From positions 421,001-485,000 of the forward strand of contig NZ_LR134293.1 of assembly GCF_900636575.1 (NCBI RefSeq): a DNA stretch of 64,000 nucleotides, written 5' to 3'. The DNA is from Streptococcus canis. Its GTDB lineage: Bacteria > Bacillota > Bacilli > Lactobacillales > Streptococcaceae. The notes under the pieces are model-generated. The model was not told the DNA's origin, ran no database searches, and saw nothing but the letters and a program-made list of their open reading frames with translations. This document shows positions 36,848 to 46,277 of the stretch, in pieces (position 1 is the stretch's first letter; each line of letters opens with the position of its first letter). The position numbers and the translations under genes were made by a program.

Positions 36848-37559
36848 GAACATGACCTCCTTTGTCACCATCTGCATCAACATCATGAATGTTGAAACAC
36901 CGCCAAGGAAGGTTTTGATTCCTGATTAAGTGGATATTACGATCAGCATAAGCCTTCACTTCTTCTGGGTCATGGGTAATCATTAATACCGCTTTCCCAT
37001 GTTGATGGGCATTGTGGTGCATCAATTCGTAAAAAGTATCCGTCGTTCCACTGTCCATCCCTGTTGTCGGCTCATCTAGCACAAAAATATCAGGGTCAGA
37101 AGCAAACATACGGGCAATAACCACACGTTGTTTTTGACCACCTGATAAACTACCAATTCTCTTATGACGGTTTTCCCACATGCCAACAGCTTCTAAGCTG
37201 GCTTGCACATGCTCTTCATCATGTTTGTTCAAAGGTCTGAACCAACCACTACGTGGGTAACGACCAGACTTCACAAACTCATAAACTGTGGAAGGAAAAC
37301 CAGCATTAAAACTAGCCACCTGCTGTGGCAAATAAGCAATTCTTAATTTTTTACCATCTTTATTTTTCTTAGCAATGGTAACCTGACCAACTTTTGGTTT
37401 TAAAATGCCCAAAGTTGCCTTAATCAAGGTTGACTTTGCAGCACCATTTTCGCCAGTCATGGTGACAAATTCTCCACTATCTAAATGATAAGTGATGCCT
37501 TCTAAAACTGGATCACTCTCATATTGAAAGGAGAGATTTTCCACTGATATATATCGCAT
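36840..37559 (-). CDS. adcC: zinc ABC transporter ATP-binding protein AdcC
   Basis: This 239-residue ABC ATPase has Walker A in [14 protein letters not shown], which replaces the usual GxxGxGKS glycine with Ala, as is common for AdcC. Signature [13 protein letters not shown], Walker [11 protein letters not shown] and the His switch ITHD follow. The C-terminal [10 protein letters not shown] is His-rich, possibly metal-binding. It lies 3 bp after adcR and powers zinc import with AdcB. Confidence 0.93.
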   Translation of the reverse strand: MRYISVENLSFQYESDPVLEGITYHLDSGEFVTMTGENGAAKSTLIKATLGILKPKVGQVTIAKKNKDGKKLRIAYLPQQVASFNAGFPSTVYEFVKSGRYPRSGWFRPLNKHDEEHVQASLEAVGMWENRHKRIGSLSGGQKQRVVIARMFASDPDIFVLDEPTTGMDSGTTDTFYELMHHNAHQHGKAVLMITHDPEEVKAYADRNIHLIRNQNLPWRCFNIHDVDADGDKGGHVHA

Positions 37560-37562
37560 GGA

Positions 37563-38006
37563 CTACCCTTCTAATTCCTCCGCAAAAACTGTTAAAAATT
37601 TGTCAACAACCTCTTGCTCTTCTGCGGAGAATTTCTTTAGCAAACGGTTGTAAACATTTAAGGTCTCATCATGATGGTGGGTGTGTTCTTTAGCAATCGG
37701 TTTGGCTAACTCGGTTAATTCAAAGTAAGTCACCCTAGCATCAACAGTATCTTTAGTTCCTGCTAGCATGTCTTGTTTGACCAAACTTTTAATAGCTTTA
37801 GTGACTGCTGCTTGACTAATGTTTAATTTTCTAGCCAAGTCGGTATTGGTTAGACGGTCCTGTGACAAAAGCATTAAAATGTGCTCTTGTGTATTGGTGA
37901 GTTTGACCTCACTTTGGCAAGCACCAAACAACAGCTCGTGCTGATTTTCAGCTTTCATCAAAATAGCATTCACTAAACTATCAAGTTTTTTTTCTAAAGT
38001 CCCCAT
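37563..38006 (-). CDS. adcR: zinc-responsive MarR-family repressor AdcR
   Basis: This 147-residue MarR protein has a winged helix (LTNTDLARKLNISQAAVTKA) and zinc-ligand residues in EHTHHHDETLN and other His/Glu positions. With zinc bound it represses uptake genes. A perfect TTAACCAGTTAA lies in its own promoter. Similar boxes precede the histidine-triad gene at 54.7 kb, suggesting a small regulon within this window. Confidence 0.94.
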   Translation of the reverse strand: MGTLEKKLDSLVNAILMKAENQHELLFGACQSEVKLTNTQEHILMLLSQDRLTNTDLARKLNISQAAVTKAIKSLVKQDMLAGTKDTVDARVTYFELTELAKPIAKEHTHHHDETLNVYNRLLKKFSAEEQEVVDKFLTVFAEELEG

Positions 38007-38021
38007 AAGTACCCTCTTTCG

Positions 38022-38061
38022 TTAACCAGTTAATTATAACACGAAGCCTCTAAAGAAGCAA
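38022..38061 (-). promoter_or_regulatory. adcRCB promoter with AdcR box
   Basis: TTAACCAGTTAA (38022-38033) matches the AdcR consensus TTAACYRGTTAA exactly and abuts the -10 TATAAT (38033-38038, minus strand). The -35 TTGCTT (38056-38061) is 17 bp further up. Binding at this site would block the promoter when zinc is plentiful. Confidence 0.88.
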
Positions 38062-38074
38062 ACTTAGCACAGTT

Positions 38075-38926
38075 TTACAAGGTTCTCACCTTATAAACTT
38101 CCTTGCAAAATCCTTTTAAACTATTGACCACTCGGTTAGCCTGTTTTTCAGTTTTACACAGGGCAAACACCGTTGGGCCACTGCCTGTCATCAAGGCTGC
38201 ATCAGCACCAGCTTGCAGCATTTTATCCTTTATTTTTTGGATAAAAGGACGCTTGGCAATGGAAATATCTTCTAAAGAATTGCCCATTGTCAGTAGTAAT
38301 CCCTCATAGTCATCTGCTTCAATAGCAGCAACCAATCCATCAATGGATACTCGTGAAATGGTGTCGCAATTAATATCTGAAAATACCGTTCGCGTTGAAA
38401 TGCCAAACTCTGGTTTTACTAAAACCACCCAAGACGATAACTGGCCAGCAATTTGACTGACCACTTCCCCTTTACCAGATACTTGGGCACAACCTGCAAC
38501 TAAACAATAAGGGACATCACTACCGATCTGCATGCCAATATCAATCATGTCCTCGCAGCTAAGGTTAAGTTGCCACAATTGATTCAAGGCTCTGATGGTG
38601 GCAGCAGCGTCACTAGAACCTCCACCCATACCAGCACAAACAGGAATGCGTTTTTCCAAGAAAATGGAAAGACCTGTTTTTATCTGAAAGCGGTCTTTCA
38701 TCAGCTGCGCTGCTTTATAAACATCATTAGTTTGATTAACAGGCATTTTAGGACAGTTTGAGGTAAAGACAATCTTGTCTTCGTTCAAATGATCGACTGT
38801 CACATAGTCACACAAGTCAACACTGACCATAACCATTGACAAATCATGATAACCATCTGGTCGTTTTCCCCGAATGTCCAAGCCCAAATTGATTTTTGCA
38901 GGAGCTCTCTCAATGATTGTTACCAT
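38075..38926 (-). CDS. ispE: 4-diphosphocytidyl-2-C-methyl-D-erythritol kinase-like protein (IspE/Ipk)
   Basis: This 283-residue GHMP kinase has the N-terminal APAKINLGLDI, the ATP loop PVCAGMGGGSSDAAATIRAL and the C-terminal LMTGSGPTVFAL. In bacteria with the MEP pathway it makes isoprenoid precursors. Many streptococci use mevalonate but retain this gene with an unclear role. The start at 38926 follows AAGGAG; an ATG at 38944 is upstream of it. Confidence 0.88.
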   Translation of the reverse strand: MVTIIERAPAKINLGLDIRGKRPDGYHDLSMVMVSVDLCDYVTVDHLNEDKIVFTSNCPKMPVNQTNDVYKAAQLMKDRFQIKTGLSIFLEKRIPVCAGMGGGSSDAAATIRALNQLWQLNLSCEDMIDIGMQIGSDVPYCLVAGCAQVSGKGEVVSQIAGQLSSWVVLVKPEFGISTRTVFSDINCDTISRVSIDGLVAAIEADDYEGLLLTMGNSLEDISIAKRPFIQKIKDKMLQAGADAALMTGSGPTVFALCKTEKQANRVVNSLKGFCKEVYKVRTL

Positions 38927-39191
38927 AATACTCCTTACTCTCATACCAGTACACTATCAAATATACACAAACCTCAGGAAAAATTCAAATAAATGTATGC
39001 TTTCTAACAAATGATTGGCCTATTCAGCCTTGGGGTAACCTCGTCAAGCGTTTCTAACAGAATGTCTTTTTCGACTGCAACCTTGAGGGTATTCCTTTTT
39101 TTTAAAAGCTTATGACTTATCAATTCTAATCCTAGTCATCCTGCCTGAAATGCGGTAAAATAAAGAAATAAAGTAAGCAAGGAGTATGGCT

Positions 39192-40172
39192 ATGTCTTCG
39201 TTTTGGAGCAAAAATCCTCGTATGCAGGCTAAAATCAACCACATTTGTGACCTTATTGCTGAGCGGGTCGCTGTTAGAAACCCTGCTATTGAAACGGCTA
39301 TTGTTGACTTGAGCACCGCCGGTGGCAAATACCTCCGCCCTGCCTTTTTTTACCTTTTTTCCGAATTTGGACAGACTGAGGCTAAAAATGAAGGCAAGCT
39401 CCTCAAAATTGCCACTTCCCTTGAAATCTTACACATGGCAACCCTGATTCACGATGATATTATCGATGATTCGCCTCTCAGACGAGGGCAAAAAACCATT
39501 CAAAGTCGCTTTGGAAAAGATGTCGCCGTTTACACAGGAGACTTACTCTTCACTGTCTTTTTTGAATTGATTTTAGAAAGCATGGTAGACACTCCCTATA
39601 TGACCATTAACGCTAAAACCATGAAAAAGATCCTCATGGGAGAGCTCAACCAGATGCACTTGCAATTTAATCAAGACCAATCCATCCGTAGCTATCTCCA
39701 TTCTATTTCCGGTAAAACAGCTGCGCTTTTTAGACTGGCTAGTAAAGAGGGGGCCTATTTTGGAGGAGCAGATACCAAAGTCGTGGCATTAGCTGGCAAA
39801 ATTGGTTTCAATATTGGCATGGCTTTTCAGATTTTAGACGATATTTTAGACTACACAGCCAATCAGAACACCTTTAACAAACCTGTCTTAGAAGACTTAA
39901 CCACCGGTGTTTACAGCCTGCCTCTCTTGTTAGCTCTACAAAAAGAGCCTCAAACTTTTAAGCCCTTCTTGGATAAGAAAAACACAATCAGCCTCACCGA
40001 ACGACAGCTGGTCGCCCAAAAAGTCATTGACCTTGGTGGTATCAAAGCCGCTCGACAATTAGCCAGACGGTTCACCGAAAAAGGGTTGACTGACATCGAG
40101 AAATTGCCTAGCGTCAAAGCCCAAAAACAACTCTTCCAGCTGACCAACCATTTACTCAAACGCCATATTTAA
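39192..40172 (+). CDS. polyprenyl diphosphate synthase
   Basis: This 326-residue all-helical trans-prenyltransferase has the first aspartate-rich motif LIHDDIIDDSPLRRG and the second FQILDDILDY. It extends allylic diphosphates with isopentenyl diphosphate. The start at 39192 is 8 nt after AAGGAGT; the ATG at 39186 is too close. It converges on the cyd operon and beside menA it could supply the quinone side chain, which fits a respiration locus; the chain length cannot be read from the sequence. Confidence 0.88.
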   Translation: MSSFWSKNPRMQAKINHICDLIAERVAVRNPAIETAIVDLSTAGGKYLRPAFFYLFSEFGQTEAKNEGKLLKIATSLEILHMATLIHDDIIDDSPLRRGQKTIQSRFGKDVAVYTGDLLFTVFFELILESMVDTPYMTINAKTMKKILMGELNQMHLQFNQDQSIRSYLHSISGKTAALFRLASKEGAYFGGADTKVVALAGKIGFNIGMAFQILDDILDYTANQNTFNKPVLEDLTTGVYSLPLLLALQKEPQTFKPFLDKKNTISLTERQLVAQKVIDLGGIKAARQLARRFTEKGLTDIEKLPSVKAQKQLFQLTNHLLKRHI

Positions 40173-40208
40173 CCATTCCCCTTTATTGTAGGTATCTTCA
40201 AAAAACCA

Positions 40209-40250
40209 AAAAGTCTGAAATAGCACATAATGCTATCTCAGACTTTTTTC
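40209..40250. terminator. bidirectional terminator between the prenyl synthase and cydC
   Basis: AAAAAGTCTGA...ATAGC and GCTAT...TCAGACTTTTTT form a long stem with A and T tracts on either side, serving two convergent genes. Confidence 0.85.
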
Positions 40251-40256
40251 CTTAGA

Positions 40257-42002
40257 TTACCATTTGCCATCATCAATGGCTTTAAGGCGACGATACCTCT
40301 CGCTAGTGTTAAACAACTCCGTAGGACTTCCTACCATTTCAAGTTTTCCGTTTTCCAGAAAAATGACCCGATCAGCGTGTTCAATACCTTTCAAATGATG
40401 CGTAATCCAAATCAAGGTTTTGCCTTCCAAGGCTTCCATAAAGGTTGCTAGCAAAGTCTGTTCCGTAATCGGATCCAACCCAACGGTTGGCTCATCTAGT
40501 AAGACAATCGGCACTTCTTGAAGCAAGATACGAGCCAATGCTAGACGATGTCTTTCCCCACCCGAAAAACGCAAACCTGCTTCATCGACCATAGTGTTCA
40601 GTCCATCTGGCAGATTTTCCACCATTTTGCGCAAGCCAACTCGATCTAAAACATCCCAGACCTGAGATAAGCTGGCCTCCTCATTTCCCAAACGCAGGTT
40701 ATTAAGCAAGCTAGTATGAAAGAGATAAGGGGCTTGTTGAATCACACCAATATAATCAGCAACCTGATCTCCCAACTGATTAACAGGGACACCTCCTAAC
40801 AAGACTTGCCCCTCTTCAGCCAGTAAATCACCACGTAACAGGGTAGCTAGGGTGCTCTTCCCAGAACCACTGCGCCCTAGAATAGCTAATTTTTCACCAG
40901 CCTTAATGTCTAGACTAAACTGATCCAAGACTTTTTTCTCCCCTGACCCATAACGGAATGTCAGATTTTCAATATGAAAATCAAGAGGCTCCTGAGGTAA
41001 GGAAGGCTGATCTTCTCTTTCTTTAGGCTGAGGCAAGCCATTCAAGCGACTAATCGAATCAGCATAAACATTAGTTTCTTGACTCGCCGCTGATAAACCA
41101 GCAAAGGCGTCCACTAAAGGAAAAACGGATAAGACAAAGGCCGCAATCCAATTGGCTTGACCTCCATGATCCCCAGAAAAGGTCATAGAAGTCCAGATAA
41201 TAGTCAAAACCACTAAACAGCCGAAAACCAATTCAAATAAAAGGCTTCGCACATGATGAAAATGACGCATTTGCTGCTGCACAGCTTGCAAGTCTGCCTG
41301 TGACGCTTCATGCAACTGCACGTAATCCTGCCCCCGTTGACTAAAAATCCAATCAGAAATTCCCATGACATTATCAGTTAGGTCTGTATAGAGTGTATTC
41401 TTCAAAGCCTTTTCCCGCTTTTGTCTGGCTCCATTAACCAACACTGACCACAAGGGAAAGAGCACTAAACTAATCAAAAAATAGAGTGCCATCACAACCG
41501 CAAAGAAAGGAGAGAAAAAGCCAAGTCCGATAATAATAGCAAAATAGAGTGACCAGGCGATAATGGTTGGAAAAATTGTTCGCAAGTAAAGGTTCTGAAG
41601 ATGATTAATGTCTTCAGCAAGTAACCCCATGACATCACCCAAACGGTAATCACGTTTCATAAAAACAGCGTCCTGTTCAATCGCTTTGTAAAGTTTTAGG
41701 TGAAGTTTAGAGGTCATTTTCAATACCCAATTATGACTCGTCAATCGCTCCAAGTATCTAAAAACAGGACGACCAATTCCAAAGGCACGGGTCAAAACGA
41801 TGGGAATGTAAACCAGTAAAATATTGGTCGGCAAAGAAGCCGATTTACTAATTAAAAAGCCAGAGTTAAACATCAAAGCCGCAGCTGAAAAGAAGGTACA
41901 AAATCCTAAAAACAAGGCTAAAATCAGTGGGACTCGGTACTGTTTCAAATAAGGTTTTACCCAGTCATCATGCTTCAGGGCATCACGTAAGGGAATTTTC
42001 AT
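40257..42002 (-). CDS. cydC: thiol reductant ABC exporter subunit CydC
   Basis: This 581-residue half-transporter fusion has six N-terminal transmembrane helices and a C-terminal ATPase (LGRSGSGKSTLATLL, FSGGERHRLALAR, IVLLDEPTVGLD). The FRYLERLTSHN motif is characteristic of CydC. With CydD it exports cysteine/glutathione needed for cytochrome bd assembly. The start codon overlaps the cydD stop by one base. Confidence 0.92.
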   Translation of the reverse strand: MKIPLRDALKHDDWVKPYLKQYRVPLILALFLGFCTFFSAAALMFNSGFLISKSASLPTNILLVYIPIVLTRAFGIGRPVFRYLERLTSHNWVLKMTSKLHLKLYKAIEQDAVFMKRDYRLGDVMGLLAEDINHLQNLYLRTIFPTIIAWSLYFAIIIGLGFFSPFFAVVMALYFLISLVLFPLWSVLVNGARQKREKALKNTLYTDLTDNVMGISDWIFSQRGQDYVQLHEASQADLQAVQQQMRHFHHVRSLLFELVFGCLVVLTIIWTSMTFSGDHGGQANWIAAFVLSVFPLVDAFAGLSAASQETNVYADSISRLNGLPQPKEREDQPSLPQEPLDFHIENLTFRYGSGEKKVLDQFSLDIKAGEKLAILGRSGSGKSTLATLLRGDLLAEEGQVLLGGVPVNQLGDQVADYIGVIQQAPYLFHTSLLNNLRLGNEEASLSQVWDVLDRVGLRKMVENLPDGLNTMVDEAGLRFSGGERHRLALARILLQEVPIVLLDEPTVGLDPITEQTLLATFMEALEGKTLIWITHHLKGIEHADRVIFLENGKLEMVGSPTELFNTSERYRRLKAIDDGKW

Positions 42003-43717
42003 CACACATCACCTCCCATAGCTGCTGTCAACTGATACAACTGGCCTTTTTGTCCCATAAGACTATCATAGTCTCCCATTTCAACCAAGCGGCCATCTTC
42101 AAGCACCAAAATCACATCCATCTGATTGAGCCAATGCAGCCGGTGAGTTGCAAAAAAGACCAGACGATTTTCCATTAAAGGAATCATTTTTTCTTTCAAT
42201 TCCAGTTCTGTCTCAATATCAAGGTGAGCTGTCGGTTCATCGAAAATCATAACCCGACGGCTTTTATCCAAAAAAGCACGCGCTAGGGCAATCCGTTGTG
42301 CCTGACCGCCACTTAGGGGTCTTGCTCCATTTCCGATACGTGTGTCCAAACCGTCTGGCAATTCTGTTACCAATTCTTCCAAACCAACCACCCGAATGGC
42401 TTCTAAAACCTCATCTTCACCAGCATCTGGCGTGTAAAAGGTTATGTTGTTTCTGAGACTAGTTTCAAAAACATATGGGTTTTGAGGAATATACAATAAC
42501 TGCTGACGCCAAGTCTCCTGATCAAGGTTATCAAGCACTTGATCTCCCAAACGAATCTGACCAGCAATCGTTTCTAAAAAACCACTCAGCAGATTAATCA
42601 AACTCGTTTTCCCTGAACCACTCATGCCAATAATACCAACCTTTTGAAAACCACTAACGGTAAAATGAGTTCCTTCTAGTAAACTTTTAGACCCGTACTG
42701 AATGGCAACATTATCCAAGACCAACTGACTGTCTGCACTCCATCTTGGAAGCTCTAGTTGCGCCTTACGATGACTTGGACGATTAAGAATCTTCTGAATA
42801 GCCTGAAAGGCATTTTTACCATCCAAAGTCGCATGATAATCGCTAGAAAAATCACGTACTGGTAAAAAATATTCTGGCGACAAAATCAGCACCGTCAAGG
42901 CTGGAAAGAGTAAAATCTCCCCTTTAATCAAACGAAGCCCCAAAAGGACAGCAACAATGGCAATCGATAAGGTTGAGAAGAAATCCAAGGCAAAAGTGGA
43001 TAAAATCCCAATCCGTAAACTACTCATGGTTGCCTTACGAAAAGCTTCGCTACTCCGATAAATGCTTTTGCCATAACGCTTACTAATACCAAAAAATGTC
43101 AAGGTGTCAATGCCGCGCAACGAATCCAAAAAATGATTAGACAACAGTTGATAAGAAGCATACTGACGATCAGCCTTTGCTTGCGCTGCAAATCCCAAAA
43201 CAATCATAAACACAATGATCAAAGGAAAGACCAGCAATAAGACCAAGCCAGATTCCCAATCCAAATAAAAGATAACTGCGAGAATAAACCAAGGAATGAT
43301 ACTCATCTTAATCATTTTACTCAAAATCAGATGGAGGTAGTTTTCGACTAACCCAATGCCATCAAGTGCCATGGTGATGACATTCCCAGTGCCTTCTTCT
43401 TGAACAATGTGGGGACCAAGTTCAAATAATTTTCCTAATAATTGCTTTCTTAGCTGACTGGATTCTCGTCTGGCAAAGTGATCCAAACACTCATCTTTGA
43501 AATAAGTTAAGACATGCCTACCCGCATAAGATAGCATAAACAACAATACTGCAGGTAATTGCGTTGATAGAACTTCTCCTTGCCACAAACCAGTAATAGC
43601 ACGACTTAAAAAATAAGCTTGTCCGATAATAAAGATTGCCTGAAGAACATCCAGCCCCACAAGCAATCCCATAATCTTATGAATACCTGACAAGCGCATA
43701 ACCGCTTTATCTAGCAT
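42002..43717 (-). CDS. cydD: thiol reductant ABC exporter subunit CydD
   Basis: This 571-residue ABC transporter has six transmembrane helices and the ATPase motifs GMSGSGKTSLINLL, LSGGQAQRIALAR and MIFDEPTAHLD. It is the heterodimer partner of CydC. It follows cydB by a one-base stop/start overlap, so the four cyd genes are translationally coupled. Confidence 0.92.
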   Translation of the reverse strand: MLDKAVMRLSGIHKIMGLLVGLDVLQAIFIIGQAYFLSRAITGLWQGEVLSTQLPAVLLFMLSYAGRHVLTYFKDECLDHFARRESSQLRKQLLGKLFELGPHIVQEEGTGNVITMALDGIGLVENYLHLILSKMIKMSIIPWFILAVIFYLDWESGLVLLLVFPLIIVFMIVLGFAAQAKADRQYASYQLLSNHFLDSLRGIDTLTFFGISKRYGKSIYRSSEAFRKATMSSLRIGILSTFALDFFSTLSIAIVAVLLGLRLIKGEILLFPALTVLILSPEYFLPVRDFSSDYHATLDGKNAFQAIQKILNRPSHRKAQLELPRWSADSQLVLDNVAIQYGSKSLLEGTHFTVSGFQKVGIIGMSGSGKTSLINLLSGFLETIAGQIRLGDQVLDNLDQETWRQQLLYIPQNPYVFETSLRNNITFYTPDAGEDEVLEAIRVVGLEELVTELPDGLDTRIGNGARPLSGGQAQRIALARAFLDKSRRVMIFDEPTAHLDIETELELKEKMIPLMENRLVFFATHRLHWLNQMDVILVLEDGRLVEMGDYDSLMGQKGQLYQLTAAMGGDV

Positions 43718-44736
43718 TATTTGTCTCCTGTCACAATCACTGGAAGGCTAACACGTTTTCTAAAAATATAGTAAGCCCAAACAGTATAGGCCAAAACAAA
43801 TGGCACTAGACTAATCGCCACAATAGACATGATTTTAAGAGTATAAGGTGACGATGACGCATGTTGAATCAACAAATCGTATTTCGAACTAATGGAGCTA
43901 ATCATTACCCTTGGGAAAAGTCCTTGGAACAAGAGCGCAACCAAAGCAACAAAGGTAAGCCCACTTGCTAGAAAAGCAGACATTTCATGTTGCTTAAAGA
44001 CACTAGCATGCGCAAAAAGGGACAAAGCCACAATCACTACTAATAAAACGAGTGTCCCTAAAGCATGTTGACTAAAGAAATCTGTTTTAAGGAACAAGAG
44101 GAGGGCAAAAACAAGCAAACCAAGGTACAAGACCCAGTATAAAAAGGCTGCATAATTACGAGCACGGTCTCTAACAGGACCAGTCGTTTTTAAGCTGATG
44201 TAGTTCAAACCATGCAAGTAAGACAAGAGTAACACGGCCACCCCGCCAACAAGTGAAAAGAGATTAATGTAATCCCCGAAGTGAGCCATCATATTCCCCT
44301 TAGCATCAAGAGGCACACCTTGAATCAAGCTAATAAACATAAGCCCAAAGAAGAATGGCACAAGGGCTGAACCAATGGTTAAGGTCCAATTCCAGATGTT
44401 TTTTTGCTCTGCTGGAACCTTGTGTCTAAATTCAAAGGAAACCCCACGAATAATCAAACCACACAAAATGATTAGTAGAATCAAGTAATAGCCACTAAAT
44501 AAAGAAGCGTACCAATAAGGGAATGAGGCAAACATAGCACCGCCTGCCGTTAACAACCAAACCTCATTACCATCCCATACAGGGCCGATAGTTTCGACAA
44601 TCTGGTCTTTTTCATGCTCATTATGAGCCAAGGTCTGCACAGCCATCCCAACACCAAAATCAAATCCTTCTAAGAAGAAAAAACCTGCAAACAAGAGACC
44701 AATAAGAAAGAACCAAAAGAATTGTAATGCCGTCAT
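43717..44736 (-). CDS. cydB: cytochrome bd ubiquinol/menaquinol oxidase subunit II
   Basis: This 339-residue polytopic membrane protein has about eight or nine helices and the N-terminal GFFFLEGFDFGVGM, the conserved CydB helix that contacts the haem-bearing subunit. WDGNEVWLLTAGGAMFA is another family hallmark. It is needed for assembly of the oxidase. Confidence 0.94.
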   Translation of the reverse strand: MTALQFFWFFLIGLLFAGFFFLEGFDFGVGMAVQTLAHNEHEKDQIVETIGPVWDGNEVWLLTAGGAMFASFPYWYASLFSGYYLILLIILCGLIIRGVSFEFRHKVPAEQKNIWNWTLTIGSALVPFFFGLMFISLIQGVPLDAKGNMMAHFGDYINLFSLVGGVAVLLLSYLHGLNYISLKTTGPVRDRARNYAAFLYWVLYLGLLVFALLLFLKTDFFSQHALGTLVLLVVIVALSLFAHASVFKQHEMSAFLASGLTFVALVALLFQGLFPRVMISSISSKYDLLIQHASSSPYTLKIMSIVAISLVPFVLAYTVWAYYIFRKRVSLPVIVTGDK

Positions 44737-46164
44737 TTAATATGCCCCCTTCTCAAATGGATCAATAGAAGATTGACTGGCTACTGGTAAGTGCGCCTCT
44801 TCGTGTTCAGGACCCTTATGCAATTCTCGAATCACTAAACTTACCATCATCGCACCAAGCCCACTGAATAAGACAAAATAAACACTATTTGACACTAAGA
44901 GTGATGCCACAGAAACATTAGGTGACACACTATCTTTAATCGTAAACAAGCCATAAACAGTCCAAGGATAACGCCCTTGCTCAGTAATAATCCAACCAAG
45001 TGTATTAGCAATAAATGGTGCAAAGGTAGTCAATGCCATAACGCGTAACAGCCACTTGTGTTGATAAAGCACTGGCTTTTTCTTTCGTGTCAAGAATAAA
45101 CCAAGTACGGATACCCCAAGCATTAACATCCCAAAACCAGCCATCAAACGGAAACTGTAAAACAAGAGGTTAACCATAGGAAAATAGTTGCGTTCCCCGT
45201 ACTTTTTAACCAAGTCTTTATTAGCAGTGTTCATTCCAGGAACTGCACCAGAGGGTTTGCCATAAGACAAAATACTTAGCATGTAAGGTACTTTAATCCC
45301 AAACACTTGTTTTTTATCTGCCTCATTAGCCCAAGCAACAACTGTCCAGGCAGCCGGATCGCCAGAATCTTCATAATCACCTTCCATAGCAGCAAATTTC
45401 ATAGGCTGATCATGAAGCAAAGCTTTCATTTGCAAATCCCCTGCTCCCATAACTGCCAAAGAACCAAAAAGTGAAATGACTAGACCAATCCGAACAGATT
45501 TTTTGTACAGAGCTACTGTTGTGTCTTTCAAAGTCTCTTTTTTCAATAATTTGAAAGCTGACATCCCTGCAACCAAGATACCACCCATGGTAATAGCACC
45601 CGTAATCACATGACTGTATTCATAGAAAAATTGGGGATTCGTCATCAGCGCAAAGAAGTCTGTCATTTGAGCACGACCATTTTCAATGGTGTAACCAACA
45701 GGATGCTGCATAAAGCTATTGGCAATCAAAATCCACATCGCAGACATCAAAGAACCAAAGACAACCAACCAAATAAAGCTCAAATGCACTTTCTTGCTGA
45801 CTTTTTGATTGTCCCAGGTAAACATCCAGAGTCCTAAGAAGGTTGATTCCATAAAGAAAGCCAATAAGGCCTCAACTGCAAGAGGTGCTCCAAAAATATC
45901 CCCCACAAAACGTGAATAATCTGACCAGTTCATTCCAAACTGAAATTCCTGAATAATCCCCGTTACAACTCCGACCGCAAAACTCAAGAGCATCATATTA
46001 CCCCAGAATTTTGTCAATTTTTTGTAGTCCTCATTTTTAGTGACCACATAACAGGTTTCCAAAACAGCAACAATTAAACACATTCCAATCGAAAAAGGAA
46101 CAAAGAAAAAGTGAAAAATAGTTGTCATCGCAAATTGAAAACGCGCCAACGCTTCAATAGTCAT
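44737..46164 (-). CDS. cydA: cytochrome bd oxidase subunit I
   Basis: This 475-residue subunit has nine or so membrane helices. The early RFQFAMTTIFHFFFVPFSIG carries the haem-ligand His, and the quinol-binding loop lies near GKPSGAVPG. Haem b558/b595/d binding residues appear intact. It reduces oxygen to water using quinol; streptococci lacking full haem synthesis need external haem. An inverted repeat precedes its ribosome binding site. Confidence 0.95.
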   Translation of the reverse strand: MTIEALARFQFAMTTIFHFFFVPFSIGMCLIVAVLETCYVVTKNEDYKKLTKFWGNMMLLSFAVGVVTGIIQEFQFGMNWSDYSRFVGDIFGAPLAVEALLAFFMESTFLGLWMFTWDNQKVSKKVHLSFIWLVVFGSLMSAMWILIANSFMQHPVGYTIENGRAQMTDFFALMTNPQFFYEYSHVITGAITMGGILVAGMSAFKLLKKETLKDTTVALYKKSVRIGLVISLFGSLAVMGAGDLQMKALLHDQPMKFAAMEGDYEDSGDPAAWTVVAWANEADKKQVFGIKVPYMLSILSYGKPSGAVPGMNTANKDLVKKYGERNYFPMVNLLFYSFRLMAGFGMLMLGVSVLGLFLTRKKKPVLYQHKWLLRVMALTTFAPFIANTLGWIITEQGRYPWTVYGLFTIKDSVSPNVSVASLLVSNSVYFVLFSGLGAMMVSLVIRELHKGPEHEEAHLPVASQSSIDPFEKGAY

Positions 46165-46182
46165 AAAATTCCTCCCGTTTCA

Positions 46183-46200
46183 AATCGGTTCAGACCGATT
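46183..46200. promoter_or_regulatory. AATCGGT/ACCGATT inverted repeat before cydA
   Basis: A perfect 7-bp inverted repeat with four-base centre lies 18 bp upstream of the cydA start, between ndh and cydA. It could be an operator or an mRNA hairpin regulating cydA separately from menA-ndh. It is not the usual Rex motif. Confidence 0.45.
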
Positions 46201-46277
46201 AGCCGTAACTTAACCACAAGTATCATCTGCTCAGCCGACCACTCCTAGTATAGGAAATCGCAGAGCAGACTATTTTA